From Rhodobacteraceae bacterium WFHF2C18 (GTDB lineage: Bacteria > Pseudomonadota > Alphaproteobacteria > Rhodobacterales > Rhodobacteraceae): a DNA stretch of 64,000 nt. The notes under the pieces are model-generated. The model ran no database searches. It was not told where the DNA came from and saw only the letters and a list, made by a program, of their open reading frames with translations. Both the position numbers and the translations under genes were made by a program. Where the stretch lies: NCBI GenBank assembly GCA_002166865.1, contig NHTQ01000004.1, forward strand, positions 186,001-250,000. Reading direction: 5' to 3'. Below, in pieces: positions 1-7,697 of this stretch (position 1 is its first letter; each line of letters begins with the position of its first letter).

Positions 1-437
1 CGATCGCGCGCCGCCGCGAGGTTGGGTTCATCTACCAGTTCCACCACCTGCTGCCGGAGTTCACCGCCTGCGAGAACATCGTGCTGCCCCAGCTTGCCAA
101 CGGCGTGGGCCGGGCGGCGGCCCTGGCGCGGGCCATGGACCTGCTGGGCCGCGTGGGGGTGGCCGAACGCGCGGAGCACCGGCCTTCGGCCCTGTCGGGC
201 GGCGAGCAGCAAAGGGTGGCCTTCTGCCGGGCCCTGGCCAACGCGCCGAGGCTGCTGCTGGCCGACGAACCCACGGGCAACCTGGACCCCGAGACATCGG
301 AACGGGTGTTCGGGGCGCTGGTCGACCTGGTGCGCCAGACCGGCCTTGCGGCGCTGATCGCCACCCACAACCTGGAGCTGGCCGCGCGCATGGACCGGGT
401 GCTGCACCTGGACCAGGGCGGGATCGCCGCGGCGTGA
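1..437 (+). CDS. lolD: LolD-type lipoprotein-releasing ABC ATPase, 5'-truncated
   Basis: ATPase subunit of the LolCDE complex, which uses ATP at the inner membrane to hand lipoproteins to the periplasmic carrier LolA. The open frame enters at base 3, so the N-terminal part with Walker A lies outside the window and 144 residues are visible. They show the Q loop ([12 protein letters not shown]), the ABC signature LSGGEQQRV, Walker [13 protein letters not shown] and the switch histidine in THN. The Q-loop wording [12 protein letters not shown] is typical of LolD; a MacB-type ATPase is a weaker alternative. The transmembrane partner lolC/E would be expected just upstream, outside the window. Confidence 0.88.
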   Translation, partial: IARRREVGFIYQFHHLLPEFTACENIVLPQLANGVGRAAALARAMDLLGRVGVAERAEHRPSALSGGEQQRVAFCRALANAPRLLLADEPTGNLDPETSERVFGALVDLVRQTGLAALIATHNLELAARMDRVLHLDQGGIAAA

Positions 438-625
438 CGCCGGGCTTGCGTCAAGGCTGATTCTGGGATTTCCATGCCCAGAGGACGCGAGGGAGCATCG
501 CCATGTGCCCGATCCTGGGGCGCGCGCCGGGCGCGCCGCATGCCAAGATTCACGATTGGTGGCCGCCGCCGCATGCGGCCGGCTCGTGAATCGCGCATCC
601 CCCCTTTTTCGACAGGACGAGACAC

Positions 626-1738
626 ATGGAACTGGAAAACCGCGCCGAGGCGCGCATGCTGTCCCTGCGTTGGCCGGATGGCACGCGGGGCGATTTCCCC
701 TATATCTGGCTGCGGGACAACTGTCCCGGCGGCTTTCATCCCGACACGCGGGAACGGACCTTCGACCTGATGAGTGTTCCGCTGGACGTGGCGCCCGAAG
801 CGGTGCGCATGGACGGTGACGTGCTGGAGGTCCGCTGGGCCGGAGAGGCGCACGTCAGCCGCTTCGATTGCGGGTGGCTGCGGGCGCACCGTCCCGGCGC
901 CGGTGCGGAGGACCCCGCGGCGGTACCGCCGGTGGTCTGGCGCGGCGCCGGCGGCGCGGCGCAGATCCCAAGGGCCGCGGCGGGCGATCTTCTGGCCTCG
1001 GACGCGGCGCTGGCCGATTGGCTCAGGCGGGCTCGCGCCTGGGGCCTGTCCATCGTCGAGGGCCTGTCGGAGGATCCCGAAGCCGGGATGGAGGTGGCCC
1101 GGCGCATCGGTTTCCTGCGCGAGACGAACTTCGGCAAGACCTTCCAGGTGAAATCGAAGAAACGGCCGAACAACCTGGCCTATACCGCCGAGGCGCTGCC
1201 GCTGCATACCGACCTGGCCAACCAGGAGTTGCCGCCGGGCTGGCAATTCCTGCATTGCCTGACCAACGCCGCCACCGGGGGCGGATCGGTCTTTGCCGAC
1301 GGGGTCGCCATGGCCGAGGACCTGCGCGCCGAGGACCCGGGGGCCTTCGACCTGCTGAGCACCGTGTCGATCCCCTTCCGGTTCCACGACGCGGGCTGCG
1401 ATATCCGCCGGCGGCAATACGTCATCACCCTGGACGAGGACGGCGCGGTGCGCGAGATCTGCTACAATGCGCATCTGGCGGCGATCTTTGACATGTCGCC
1501 CGAGGTGCTGCAGGCCTACTACCGCGCCTATCGCGCCTTCATGGCCAAGACGCGCGATCCCGCCTACCAGGTGACCTTGACCCTGGAGGGCGGGCAGATG
1601 GCCGTTTTCGACAACCGCCGCGTGCTGCATGGGCGGGCGGCCTTCGATCCGGCCAGCGGCGGGCGGCACCTGCATGGCTGTTACGTGGATCGCGGCGAAT
1701 TCGACAGCCGCCTGCGGGTTCTTGCGGGCGGGCCCTGA
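626..1738 (+). CDS. gamma-butyrobetaine dioxygenase-like Fe(II)/2-oxoglutarate oxygenase
   Basis: Predicted cytosolic non-haem iron oxygenase of the TauD/BBOX superfamily, 370 residues, the usual length for gamma-butyrobetaine hydroxylase, which makes L-carnitine. The N-terminal 90 residues match the small BBOX N-terminal domain (WLRDNC near residue 30, FDCGWL near 82). The catalytic domain has the iron ligands H194 and D196 in LPLHTDLAN and the distal H335 in VLHGRAAF, with a basic 2-oxoglutarate contact expected in GRHLHGCYVDR. It stands alone, 188 bases after lolD. Substrate is inferred from family architecture only; trimethyllysine dioxygenase is a related possibility. Confidence 0.85.
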   Translation: MELENRAEARMLSLRWPDGTRGDFPYIWLRDNCPGGFHPDTRERTFDLMSVPLDVAPEAVRMDGDVLEVRWAGEAHVSRFDCGWLRAHRPGAGAEDPAAVPPVVWRGAGGAAQIPRAAAGDLLASDAALADWLRRARAWGLSIVEGLSEDPEAGMEVARRIGFLRETNFGKTFQVKSKKRPNNLAYTAEALPLHTDLANQELPPGWQFLHCLTNAATGGGSVFADGVAMAEDLRAEDPGAFDLLSTVSIPFRFHDAGCDIRRRQYVITLDEDGAVREICYNAHLAAIFDMSPEVLQAYYRAYRAFMAKTRDPAYQVTLTLEGGQMAVFDNRRVLHGRAAFDPASGGRHLHGCYVDRGEFDSRLRVLAGGP

Positions 1739-2044
1739 GCCGACGCGGGCGGCCATGAACCAGAGATCCCGGCGCGGGGCCGGGTGGTGGGATCCGGGCT
1801 TGTGCGCCGGGCTGAGGACACCCCGGGGAAAGGCGGCGCCCATGTCGCCGATCACCGGTCATCGGCTCCGTCGGGGCCGGCCGCGCCGCCCGGTGCCGGC
1901 ACGGGATGGGGACTTGCAGGCCGATTCCGGGCGCTTCCCGGGTTGGCACCTTTCGATGAGGCCGACAGGCGCGGCGCTGATCCAGATCAAGGCGCCGGGC
2001 CGGCGCGGGCGGTTGACTGGCAGCGAAACGGGCAGGGGACGGCG
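1739..2044. other. 306-base gap with an FnrL-like box
   Basis: No gene is visible. An open frame in phase with the following cytochrome extends up to base 1784, but its composition is not protein-like and the lipoprotein signal sequence at 2045 marks the real start. The only structured element I see is the FnrL-type half-palindrome pair at 1977-1990. Confidence 0.6.
1977..1990 (+). promoter_or_regulatory. FnrL-type box upstream of the cytochrome pair
   Basis: CTGAT-CCAG-ATCAA matches the FNR/FnrL consensus TTGAT-N4-ATCAA at nine of ten positions and ends 54 bases before the first cytochrome start. This suggests the two cytochromes respond to low oxygen. No clear -10/-35 pair was identified. 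Confidence 0.5.
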
Positions 2045-2443
2045 ATGCGCATCATCCTGGTACTGGCGGGGCTCGCGCTGGCGGGCTGCATGCCCGCGCC
2101 CGAGGAGCGCGGCGCGCTGCTCTACGCCCGCTACTGCGCCGCCTGCCACGGCCCGACCGGCAAGGGTGACGGACCCTGGGCGGGGGATCTGATGGTGGCC
2201 CCCCCGGATCTGAGCCGCCTGGCCATCCGTAACGGCGGGGACTTCCCGGCCGGCGACGTCATGGCGCAGGTCCACGGCTATCCCGGGCGGTTCCACGAGA
2301 TGCCGGAGTTCGGGGCGGTCCTGACCGGACCGACGGTCATCTGGACCGACGCAGAGGGCCGGCGGATCGAAACGCCGCGTGCGTTATTGGCGCTGGCGCG
2401 TTATCTTGAGGAAATTCAGGTCAACGACGGAACGAAGGAGTAA
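2045..2443 (+). CDS. small c-type cytochrome lipoprotein
   Basis: Predicted mono-haem cytochrome c of 132 residues. The start was chosen at the ATG that opens a lipoprotein signal (hydrophobic stretch ending LALAGC), so the protein is probably anchored in a membrane facing the periplasm. The haem-binding motif CAACH follows at about residue 38, and a Met in FHEMPEF is a plausible distal ligand. It is followed after four bases by a second cytochrome, so the two form an operon and may exchange electrons. Partner oxidase or dehydrogenase cannot be told from the context. Confidence 0.83.
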   Translation: MRIILVLAGLALAGCMPAPEERGALLYARYCAACHGPTGKGDGPWAGDLMVAPPDLSRLAIRNGGDFPAGDVMAQVHGYPGRFHEMPEFGAVLTGPTVIWTDAEGRRIETPRALLALARYLEEIQVNDGTKE

Positions 2444-2447
2444 GGCG

Positions 2448-2861
2448 ATGCGGGCCATGGGGGTATGGGCGATGCTGGCGGCAGCGGCAATGGCGGGGCC
2501 GGCGGCGGCGGCCGACGCCGAGGCGGGCCGGGAAACCTACGAACGCTACTGCGCCAGCTGCCACGGGATCGAGGCGACGGGAAGCGGGCCAATGCGCCCG
2601 GTGCTGACGGTGAAGCCGACGGACCTGACAGCGCTGAGCGCCGGGAACGAGGGCGTCTTTCCGCTGGCCCGGGTGGTCAAGCGCATCGATGGTCGCGACC
2701 CTTTGGTGGCCCACGGCAGCCCGATGCCGGTCTACGGTGACTTCTTTGAGGGCGAGGATGTCGCGCTCAAGACGCCGGCGGGCCAGCCGGTCCTGACCTC
2801 GCGGCCGGTGGCCGATCTGGTGGCCTATCTCGAGGGGCTGCAGGACGGGCAGGCCGATTGA
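2448..2861 (+). CDS. periplasmic c-type cytochrome
   Basis: Predicted soluble mono-haem cytochrome c, 137 residues, with a signal peptide ending in AMAGPAAAA and the haem motif CASCH near residue 38. A Met in the GSPMPVYGDFF loop is the likely sixth haem ligand. The ATG after the preceding stop (gap of four bases) is preceded by GGAG, and the first residues form the signal peptide, so longer upstream starts inside the previous gene were rejected. It is co-transcribed with the lipoprotein cytochrome and shares its FnrL-like box. Its redox partner is unknown. Confidence 0.83.
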   Translation: MRAMGVWAMLAAAAMAGPAAAADAEAGRETYERYCASCHGIEATGSGPMRPVLTVKPTDLTALSAGNEGVFPLARVVKRIDGRDPLVAHGSPMPVYGDFFEGEDVALKTPAGQPVLTSRPVADLVAYLEGLQDGQAD

Positions 2862-2906
2862 CCCGGCCGGCGTGCGGGCTATTTCCCGTCCAGCGGAGGT
2901 AGCCCC

Positions 2907-3308
2907 ATGCGACGTTTCCTGCTTTTGGCGGTGCTGGCTCTCGGCCTCGCCGCGCCGGCGCGGGCGGACGAGGCAGCGATCCGCGGCGTCATCTCGTCCC
3001 AGATCGAGGCCTTCCTGGCCGACGATTTCGCAACCGCCTTCACCTACGCAAGCCCGACGATCCGGGACGTTTTCCGCACGCCGGAGAATTTCGGCCGCAT
3101 GGTGCGCCAAGGCTACCCGATGGTCTGGCGCCCCGAGGAGGTCGAGTTCCTCGGGCTCGAACGCCGGGACGGGCGGCTTTGGCAGGACGTTCTGGTGCGT
3201 GATGCCGATGGCGCGCTGCACGTTCTGGAATACCGCATGATCGAGGGCCCGCAGGGCTGGAAGATCGACGCCGTGCGCCTGCGCCGCGCGCCCGCCGGGA
3301 TGGCCTGA
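2907..3308 (+). CDS. DUF4864 family secreted protein
   Basis: Small exported protein of unknown function, 133 residues. It begins with a clean signal peptide (MRRFLLLAVLALGLAAPARA) and continues into a compact alpha+beta domain that I recognise as DUF4864, with the segment QIEAFLADDFATAFTYASP typical of this NTF2-like family. A ribosome-binding GGAGG lies a few bases upstream of the ATG. It follows the cytochrome pair by 45 bases and may share their transcript, but no functional link is known. Confidence 0.78.
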   Translation: MRRFLLLAVLALGLAAPARADEAAIRGVISSQIEAFLADDFATAFTYASPTIRDVFRTPENFGRMVRQGYPMVWRPEEVEFLGLERRDGRLWQDVLVRDADGALHVLEYRMIEGPQGWKIDAVRLRRAPAGMA

Positions 3309-3400
3309 GCCGCGCCGCCCGATACGTCCCGACGCCGCTTTCCGTCCCGGCCCCGGTGTGCGCGCGGCCGCGGGCACCGTGACGGTGCGGTGATTTGCGA

Positions 3401-3415
3401 TTAACCGTGCGTTGA
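3401..3415 (+). promoter_or_regulatory. CtrA-like site
   Basis: TTAA-CCGTGCG-TTGA fits the CtrA consensus TTAA-N7-TTAA with one mismatch and contains the strong TTAACC half. It ends 88 bases before the beta-helix gene start. One such match in a high-GC genome is suggestive only. Confidence 0.35.
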
Positions 3416-3503
3416 TACCCCCCTTTCCCGCCGGCCGCGTGCCGGGCGATGCAAGATGCGGATCCTGCCGGGCAGGTGCCGCCGGATGCGGAGAGGGAAG
3501 CAG

Positions 3504-5795
3504 ATGAACAAGGCGATCACCGATGGGGTGCACTTCATGCCGCCGGCCTTTGCCGGCGGGCTCGATGTCTGGTCGAGCGGCGACGGCACGCCCGGGTCCG
3601 ACACCTACGAGGACGCGCTGAACGCGGCCTTCGTCCCCGCCGACCAGGATTTCGGCGGGGCGCTGGAGATGCAGAAGACCGAAACCGTGCAACGGCTGCG
3701 CTACATGGGCGAGACGCCGATCCTGCCCGGCTGCTACCTGCGGGTGCGGGCGCGGATCAAGGCGGTCACGGGCAACCTGCCGACGGTGCGCATCGCCGGC
3801 TGGCCCGGCGGGCCGGACGGGGCGCATGTGAGCGGGCTGGCCGAAACGGGCCCGCAGGTGACGCTGACGACCTACGGCGAGGTGGTCGAGGTGTCGGCCA
3901 TCGTGGGCACCGGCCAGCGCAGCGGCGTCGACATGGTCTGGGGCCCCACGCCGGTCTACGGTCACTTCGGGCTGGACCTGACAGGGCCCAACGGCGGGAT
4001 CGTGCGCATCGACGACATCGAGATCGAGGATGTCACCCGCGTCTTCCTGCGCGACATGCTGAGCAGGGTGGACGTGCGCGACTACGGCGCCCTGGGCGAC
4101 GGGGTGAGCGACGATCACGCCGCATTCGAGGCGGCCGACGCCGCGGCGGCGGGGCGCGAGGTGCTGATCCCGGCGGGGACCTACCACCTTGGCGACAGCG
4201 TGACCTTCCAGAGCCGCGTGCGTTTCGAGGGGACGGTCGCGATGCCTGACGACAAGATCCTTTCGCTGACCAAGAACTTCGATCTTCCGGCCTATATCGA
4301 CGCCTTCGGGGACGAGGAACTGGCCTTCAAGAAGGCGTTCCAGGCGCTGCTGAACAATTCCGGGCACGAATCGCTGGACCTGGGCGGGCGGCTGGTGGGC
4401 CTGCGCGCGCCGGTGGACATGCAGGCGGCCGTGGCCAATCGCGATTTCTTCGCGCAGCGCCGCCACATCCGCAACGGTCAGTTCTCGGTCTATCCCGGCG
4501 CGGTCTGGGACACGCGCGAGGTGACGTCGCAGGCCACCTACGACCCCGCCGATCCCAAGCGCCTGACGGCGGTGGAGAACGTGGCCAACGTGCCTGTGGG
4601 GGCGCTGGTCGTGGGCGCGGGGGTGGGCCGCGAGGTCTATGTCCGGTCCAAGAACGTGGCATCGCGGGAAGTGGCGCTGAGCGCGCCGCTCTACGATGCG
4701 GCCGGCACGCAGGTCTTCACCTTCCGCCGGTTCCAGTACATGCTCGATTTCAGCGGCTTCGAAGATCTCAGCAAGTTCTCGATGTCCAACATCGAGTTCC
4801 AGTGCCAGGGCGAGTGCAGCGGCCTGCTGCTGCCCCCGAGCGGGTCGGGCTTTCAGTTGCGCGATTGCTTCGTCACCCGGCCCAAGGACCGTGGCATCAC
4901 CAGCCACGGCGAGGGCGACCAGGGCATGCTGATCGATCGCTGCCAGTTCCTGTCGGACGAAAGCCCCAAGGCGGCGGTGGAGCGCGTCTCGATCGGGTTG
5001 AACGCCAATGCCAACGACGTGAAGCTGCGCGACAACCGCGCCGTCCACTTCCGCCATTTCGCGGTGCTGGCGGGGTCGAGTTCGATCATCACCGGCAACC
5101 ACTGGTTCCAGGGGGATACGCTTCAGAACTCGCCGCGCACCGCCGGGCTGGTGCTGACCCGCACGAACAACCGCGGAACGATCACGGGCAACTACGTGGA
5201 CAACAGCTTCATCGAGTGGGCGAACGAACACGATCAGGCGCCGGGGTTTTCCAGCGAGTTCTCCTTCAGCGCGCTGTCGATCACCGACAACGTCTTCCTG
5301 TCGGGGCACGTGGCGCCCTGGTTCACCTACATCGTGGTCAAGCCCCACGGGGCGGGCCATTTCATCAACGGCCTGACGGTGACGGGCAATTCCTTCCGCG
5401 TGATCGGGGATCCGATCGACCGGGTGGAAAGCGTGGACACCTCCTTTGCCGACCTGGATTACAACCGGTTCCGCAACATCGCCTTCCGCGACAACATGTT
5501 CAACCAGATCGGTACCCCCTCGGCCAGCCCGCTGATCCTGGAGCATACCGAGGCAAGCCCCGCGGCGACCTGGGAGATCGCGCCGGGACCCAAGCTTCCC
5601 TTCGGAGCCTGGGTGCAGACGGTGGAATCGGTGGTGGCGGCTGGGCCGGTGCGGGATGCTGGCGGGGATCCGCATTTCGGCGCTTGCTACTACGAGGCCA
5701 AGCAGGGCCCCGGCCGCGACCGGGCCAAGCTGCAATGGGGCACGCCGGTGTCGGGCACCGTGACCATGATCCTGCGCGTCGACGATCCGTTCTGA
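3504..5795 (+). CDS. right-handed beta-helix protein, pectate-lyase-3 fold, tail-fibre-like
   Basis: Large protein (763 residues) without signal peptide or membrane segment. Residues 1-185 form an all-beta N-terminal module; about residues 189-215 (VDVRDYGALGDGVSDD) are the hallmark entry of the Pectate_lyase_3/GH28-related domain, followed by a long parallel beta-helix with many short Asn/Gly turns (ITGNHWFQG, ITGNYVDN, VTGNSF). The start was taken at ATG 3504 because GAGAGGGAAG precedes it; an in-frame ATG 48 bases earlier lacks this. Lack of a signal peptide argues against a secreted polysaccharide lyase and fits a phage or gene-transfer-agent fibre that depolymerises capsule. Exact role is inferred. 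Confidence 0.75.
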   Translation: MNKAITDGVHFMPPAFAGGLDVWSSGDGTPGSDTYEDALNAAFVPADQDFGGALEMQKTETVQRLRYMGETPILPGCYLRVRARIKAVTGNLPTVRIAGWPGGPDGAHVSGLAETGPQVTLTTYGEVVEVSAIVGTGQRSGVDMVWGPTPVYGHFGLDLTGPNGGIVRIDDIEIEDVTRVFLRDMLSRVDVRDYGALGDGVSDDHAAFEAADAAAAGREVLIPAGTYHLGDSVTFQSRVRFEGTVAMPDDKILSLTKNFDLPAYIDAFGDEELAFKKAFQALLNNSGHESLDLGGRLVGLRAPVDMQAAVANRDFFAQRRHIRNGQFSVYPGAVWDTREVTSQATYDPADPKRLTAVENVANVPVGALVVGAGVGREVYVRSKNVASREVALSAPLYDAAGTQVFTFRRFQYMLDFSGFEDLSKFSMSNIEFQCQGECSGLLLPPSGSGFQLRDCFVTRPKDRGITSHGEGDQGMLIDRCQFLSDESPKAAVERVSIGLNANANDVKLRDNRAVHFRHFAVLAGSSSIITGNHWFQGDTLQNSPRTAGLVLTRTNNRGTITGNYVDNSFIEWANEHDQAPGFSSEFSFSALSITDNVFLSGHVAPWFTYIVVKPHGAGHFINGLTVTGNSFRVIGDPIDRVESVDTSFADLDYNRFRNIAFRDNMFNQIGTPSASPLILEHTEASPAATWEIAPGPKLPFGAWVQTVESVVAAGPVRDAGGDPHFGACYYEAKQGPGRDRAKLQWGTPVSGTVTMILRVDDPF

Positions 5796-5802
5796 GCGCC
5801 GC

Positions 5803-6438
5803 CTAGAACCGGTGCCACAGACCGATCCGGGCGCCGATGCGCTCGCCGTCGCGCAGATCGGCCGCCACCCCCAGCAGCAGGTGGCGGCCGGATTGCCCGG
5901 CCAGAACGTAGGCGGGCGCGAAATCCAGGTAGGGATCGCCGCCCACGGCCCGGCCGGCGCGCAACTGCACGATCACCTTGTCGCCGCCGGGGCGGTTGAG
6001 CCCCAGAGTCGCGTCGCTGGACCAGCCGGTGCGGCGGTTCGCCAGGACGACGGCGCGGCTGTCGAGGCTTATCCAGGCGTCGTGATCCCACAGGCGCAGC
6101 CCGCGGCCCAGGCTGATTCCGGGGCGCAGGGCGGCGCGATCCTCGGCCAGGCCCGCGCCGATTTCCAGCGCCCGCCGCCAGGGCCCGGTCTCTGCGCCCA
6201 GAGGCACGCGCAGGAACGCCAGCGCCTTGGTCATGTCCGCGCGATCGCCGCCCAAGTCGAGGCCGATCGTCAGCCGGGGCTGCAGGCCGTATTCGGCGTA
6301 GAGGCCGGCATATCCGTCGCCGTCACGCAGCGGGATCTCGACCCCGCCGTCGACGAAGGTTTCCCCGGCCGCGCGGGGCCACGGCCCGGCCTGCGCCGTC
6401 GCGGCGAGGCAGACAAGCAGAGCGCACAGGCGCAGCAT
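5803..6438 (-). CDS. predicted outer-membrane beta-barrel protein
   Basis: Unrecognised protein of 211 residues. It starts with a signal peptide (MLRLCALLVCLAATAQA) preceded by GGAGGTTG, which decides this ATG over an upstream in-frame one. The rest is rich in amphipathic beta segments of alternating pattern (YAGLYAEYGLQPRLTIGLDLGG, LLLGVAADLRDG) and ends in a terminal Phe (GLWHRF), the usual C-terminal signature of proteins inserted by BAM. It converges on the beta-helix gene with only seven bases between stops. Function unknown; a small porin-like or surface protein is the best guess. Confidence 0.68.
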   Translation of the reverse strand: MLRLCALLVCLAATAQAGPWPRAAGETFVDGGVEIPLRDGDGYAGLYAEYGLQPRLTIGLDLGGDRADMTKALAFLRVPLGAETGPWRRALEIGAGLAEDRAALRPGISLGRGLRLWDHDAWISLDSRAVVLANRRTGWSSDATLGLNRPGGDKVIVQLRAGRAVGGDPYLDFAPAYVLAGQSGRHLLLGVAADLRDGERIGARIGLWHRF

Positions 6439-6475
6439 TGGACAACCTCCTGTCCCGCAGTCTTGGCGGGAATGG

Positions 6476-6490
6476 TAAACCACTGGTTAA
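6476..6490 (-). promoter_or_regulatory. CtrA-like site upstream of the barrel gene
   Basis: Read on the minus strand this is TTAA-CCAGTGG-TTTA, one mismatch from TTAA-N7-TTAA, 38 bases before the barrel gene start. It shares the TTAACC half-site with the element in front of the convergent beta-helix gene. Confidence 0.3.
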
Positions 6491-6552
6491 CGCGCGGAAG
6501 AATTTGCCCCCGGGCCGCAAGCTGATAGGCTGTCGCGGCAAGGAGGTGCACA

Positions 6553-6873
6553 ATGCCCACGATCGCCAAGTCCGACAGTTACCAGACCGTCATCACGACC
6601 TTCGAGATGACGCCGGGCACCTGCCAAGACCTGCTGGACGAACTCACCGCGGCCTACGAGGAGTTCATCTCCCGCCAGCCCGGGTTCATCGCCGCCGGCC
6701 TGCACGTGAACGATGCCCAGACCCGCATCGCCAACTATTCCCAGTGGGAGCGCCGCGAGGATTTCCTGGCCATGCTGCGCAGCGAGGAGATGCGCCGGCG
6801 CAACCGCCGCATCAACGAGCTTTGCAAGAGCTTCGAGCCGGTGATGTACGATGTCGTGGCGACCTTCGATTGA
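6553..6873 (+). CDS. antibiotic-biosynthesis-monooxygenase (ABM) domain protein
   Basis: Single-domain cytosolic protein of 106 residues with the ferredoxin-like ABM fold: an initial beta strand (YQTVITTFEM), a helix (CQDLLDELTAAYEEFI), the PGFIAAGLHV strand and the conserved NYSQWERREDFLAML segment. Members include quinone mono-oxygenases and small stress-related dimers, and the substrate cannot be predicted. Translation should be strong, because AAGGAGGTG lies just before the ATG. The stop overlaps the TTG start of the next gene, implying translational coupling. Confidence 0.82.
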   Translation: MPTIAKSDSYQTVITTFEMTPGTCQDLLDELTAAYEEFISRQPGFIAAGLHVNDAQTRIANYSQWERREDFLAMLRSEEMRRRNRRINELCKSFEPVMYDVVATFD

Positions 6874-7184
6874 TCCGGCGGGACCGGCGGGACGACAGTG
6901 CGGAGGCCCCGCTGCCCCGCGACGTCCGCGCCGAGTTGCGCGCGCTCCGGGCCGAGGTGGCGCGACTGAACGCGCATCGCTACATCCGCATGCACAACTC
7001 GTTGCCGCGGCTCATCTTCTTCAACTTCGTGCGGGGCCTGGCCTTCGGCCTCGGCACGGTGCTGGGCGCTTCGGTGCTGCTGTCGGCGCTCGCCTGGTCG
7101 CTGAGCCAGGTGGAATTCCTGCCGATCATCGGCGAATGGGCGGCGGAGATCGTCCGCCAGATGGAGACCGCGGGACAGAACTGA
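6870..7184 (+). CDS. DUF5665 small membrane protein
   Basis: Protein of 104 residues with a charged, helical cytosolic N-terminus (VRAELRALRAEVARLN) and a hydrophobic segment FVRGLAFGLGTVLGASVLLSALAWSL, the pattern of the DUF5665 family. The start is a TTG whose last two bases form the TGA stop of the ABM gene (TTGA overlap); no ATG is available in this frame in a sensible place, so the start carries some doubt. Function unknown. The coupling to the ABM gene is the only contextual clue. Confidence 0.7.
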   Translation: MIRRDRRDDSAEAPLPRDVRAELRALRAEVARLNAHRYIRMHNSLPRLIFFNFVRGLAFGLGTVLGASVLLSALAWSLSQVEFLPIIGEWAAEIVRQMETAGQN

Positions 7185-7194
7185 CGGCGGCTGC

Positions 7195-7208
7195 GTGACC
7201 TGGATCAA
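7195..7208 (+). promoter_or_regulatory. FnrL-type box upstream of uspA-like gene
   Basis: GTGAC-CTGG-ATCAA matches TTGAT-N4-ATCAA at eight of ten positions, with a perfect right half, 55 bases before the universal stress gene. FNR control of usp genes is common in this family, which supports the assignment. Confidence 0.45.
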
Positions 7209-7263
7209 GGCCGGCCTTGCCGCAGGCTGATTGGATGCGGCGCAATCATCAGAGGACCATGCC

Positions 7264-7671
7264 ATGTACAACCATATCCTAGTTCCCATTTCCTTCGACG
7301 ATGACCGCGATGCCGCCGGTGCGATCGACGTGGCCCGCGCGCTTGCCGGCGCCGAGGGGCGCATCACCCTTCTGCACGTGATGGAGGAGATCCCGGGCTA
7401 CGCCATTTCCTACATGCCGCCCGCCTACCTGACGGAAACCCGCCAGGCGATCGAGGCGGAGCTGGCCACGCTTGCCGCCGACCTGCCCAAGGGCACCGCC
7501 AAGGTGATCCAGGGGCATTCGGGCCGGAGCATCGTGGAATACGCAGACGCCGAGGGCGTGGACTGCATCGTGATCGCCGGGCACCGCCCGGGCATGCAGG
7601 ATCTGCTTCTGGGCAGCACGGCGACGCAGGTCGTGCGGCACGCGACCTGTGCGGTGCACGTGATCCGCTGA
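7264..7671 (+). CDS. universal stress protein, UspA family
   Basis: Single-domain USP of 135 residues. It has the first strand YNHILVPISFDDD with the nucleotide-contacting Asp, the central strand RITLLHVMEE, and a C-terminal ATP-binding loop of the G-x2-G-x9-G(S/T) kind in GHRPGMQDLLLGSTATQVV, so it is probably an ATP-binding rather than a UspA-sensu-stricto type. The ATG at 7264 was preferred over an in-frame ATG 33 bases upstream because homologues begin MYNHILVP. An FnrL-like box precedes it, which fits expression under oxygen limitation. Confidence 0.88.
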   Translation: MYNHILVPISFDDDRDAAGAIDVARALAGAEGRITLLHVMEEIPGYAISYMPPAYLTETRQAIEAELATLAADLPKGTAKVIQGHSGRSIVEYADAEGVDCIVIAGHRPGMQDLLLGSTATQVVRHATCAVHVIR

Positions 7672-7697
7672 CGATCCAGCCAAAGGGAGGAACGAAA

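Noticed and set aside
1784..2044. N-terminal extension of the first cytochrome by 87 residues
   Set aside because: It would place the lipoprotein signal in the middle of the protein; the extension has non-protein composition.
2421..5735. 1104-codon open frame on the minus strand opposite the beta-helix gene
   Set aside because: Antisense shadow of a high-GC gene: low-complexity His/Arg/Ala-rich translation, no domain, and full overlap with a convincing gene.
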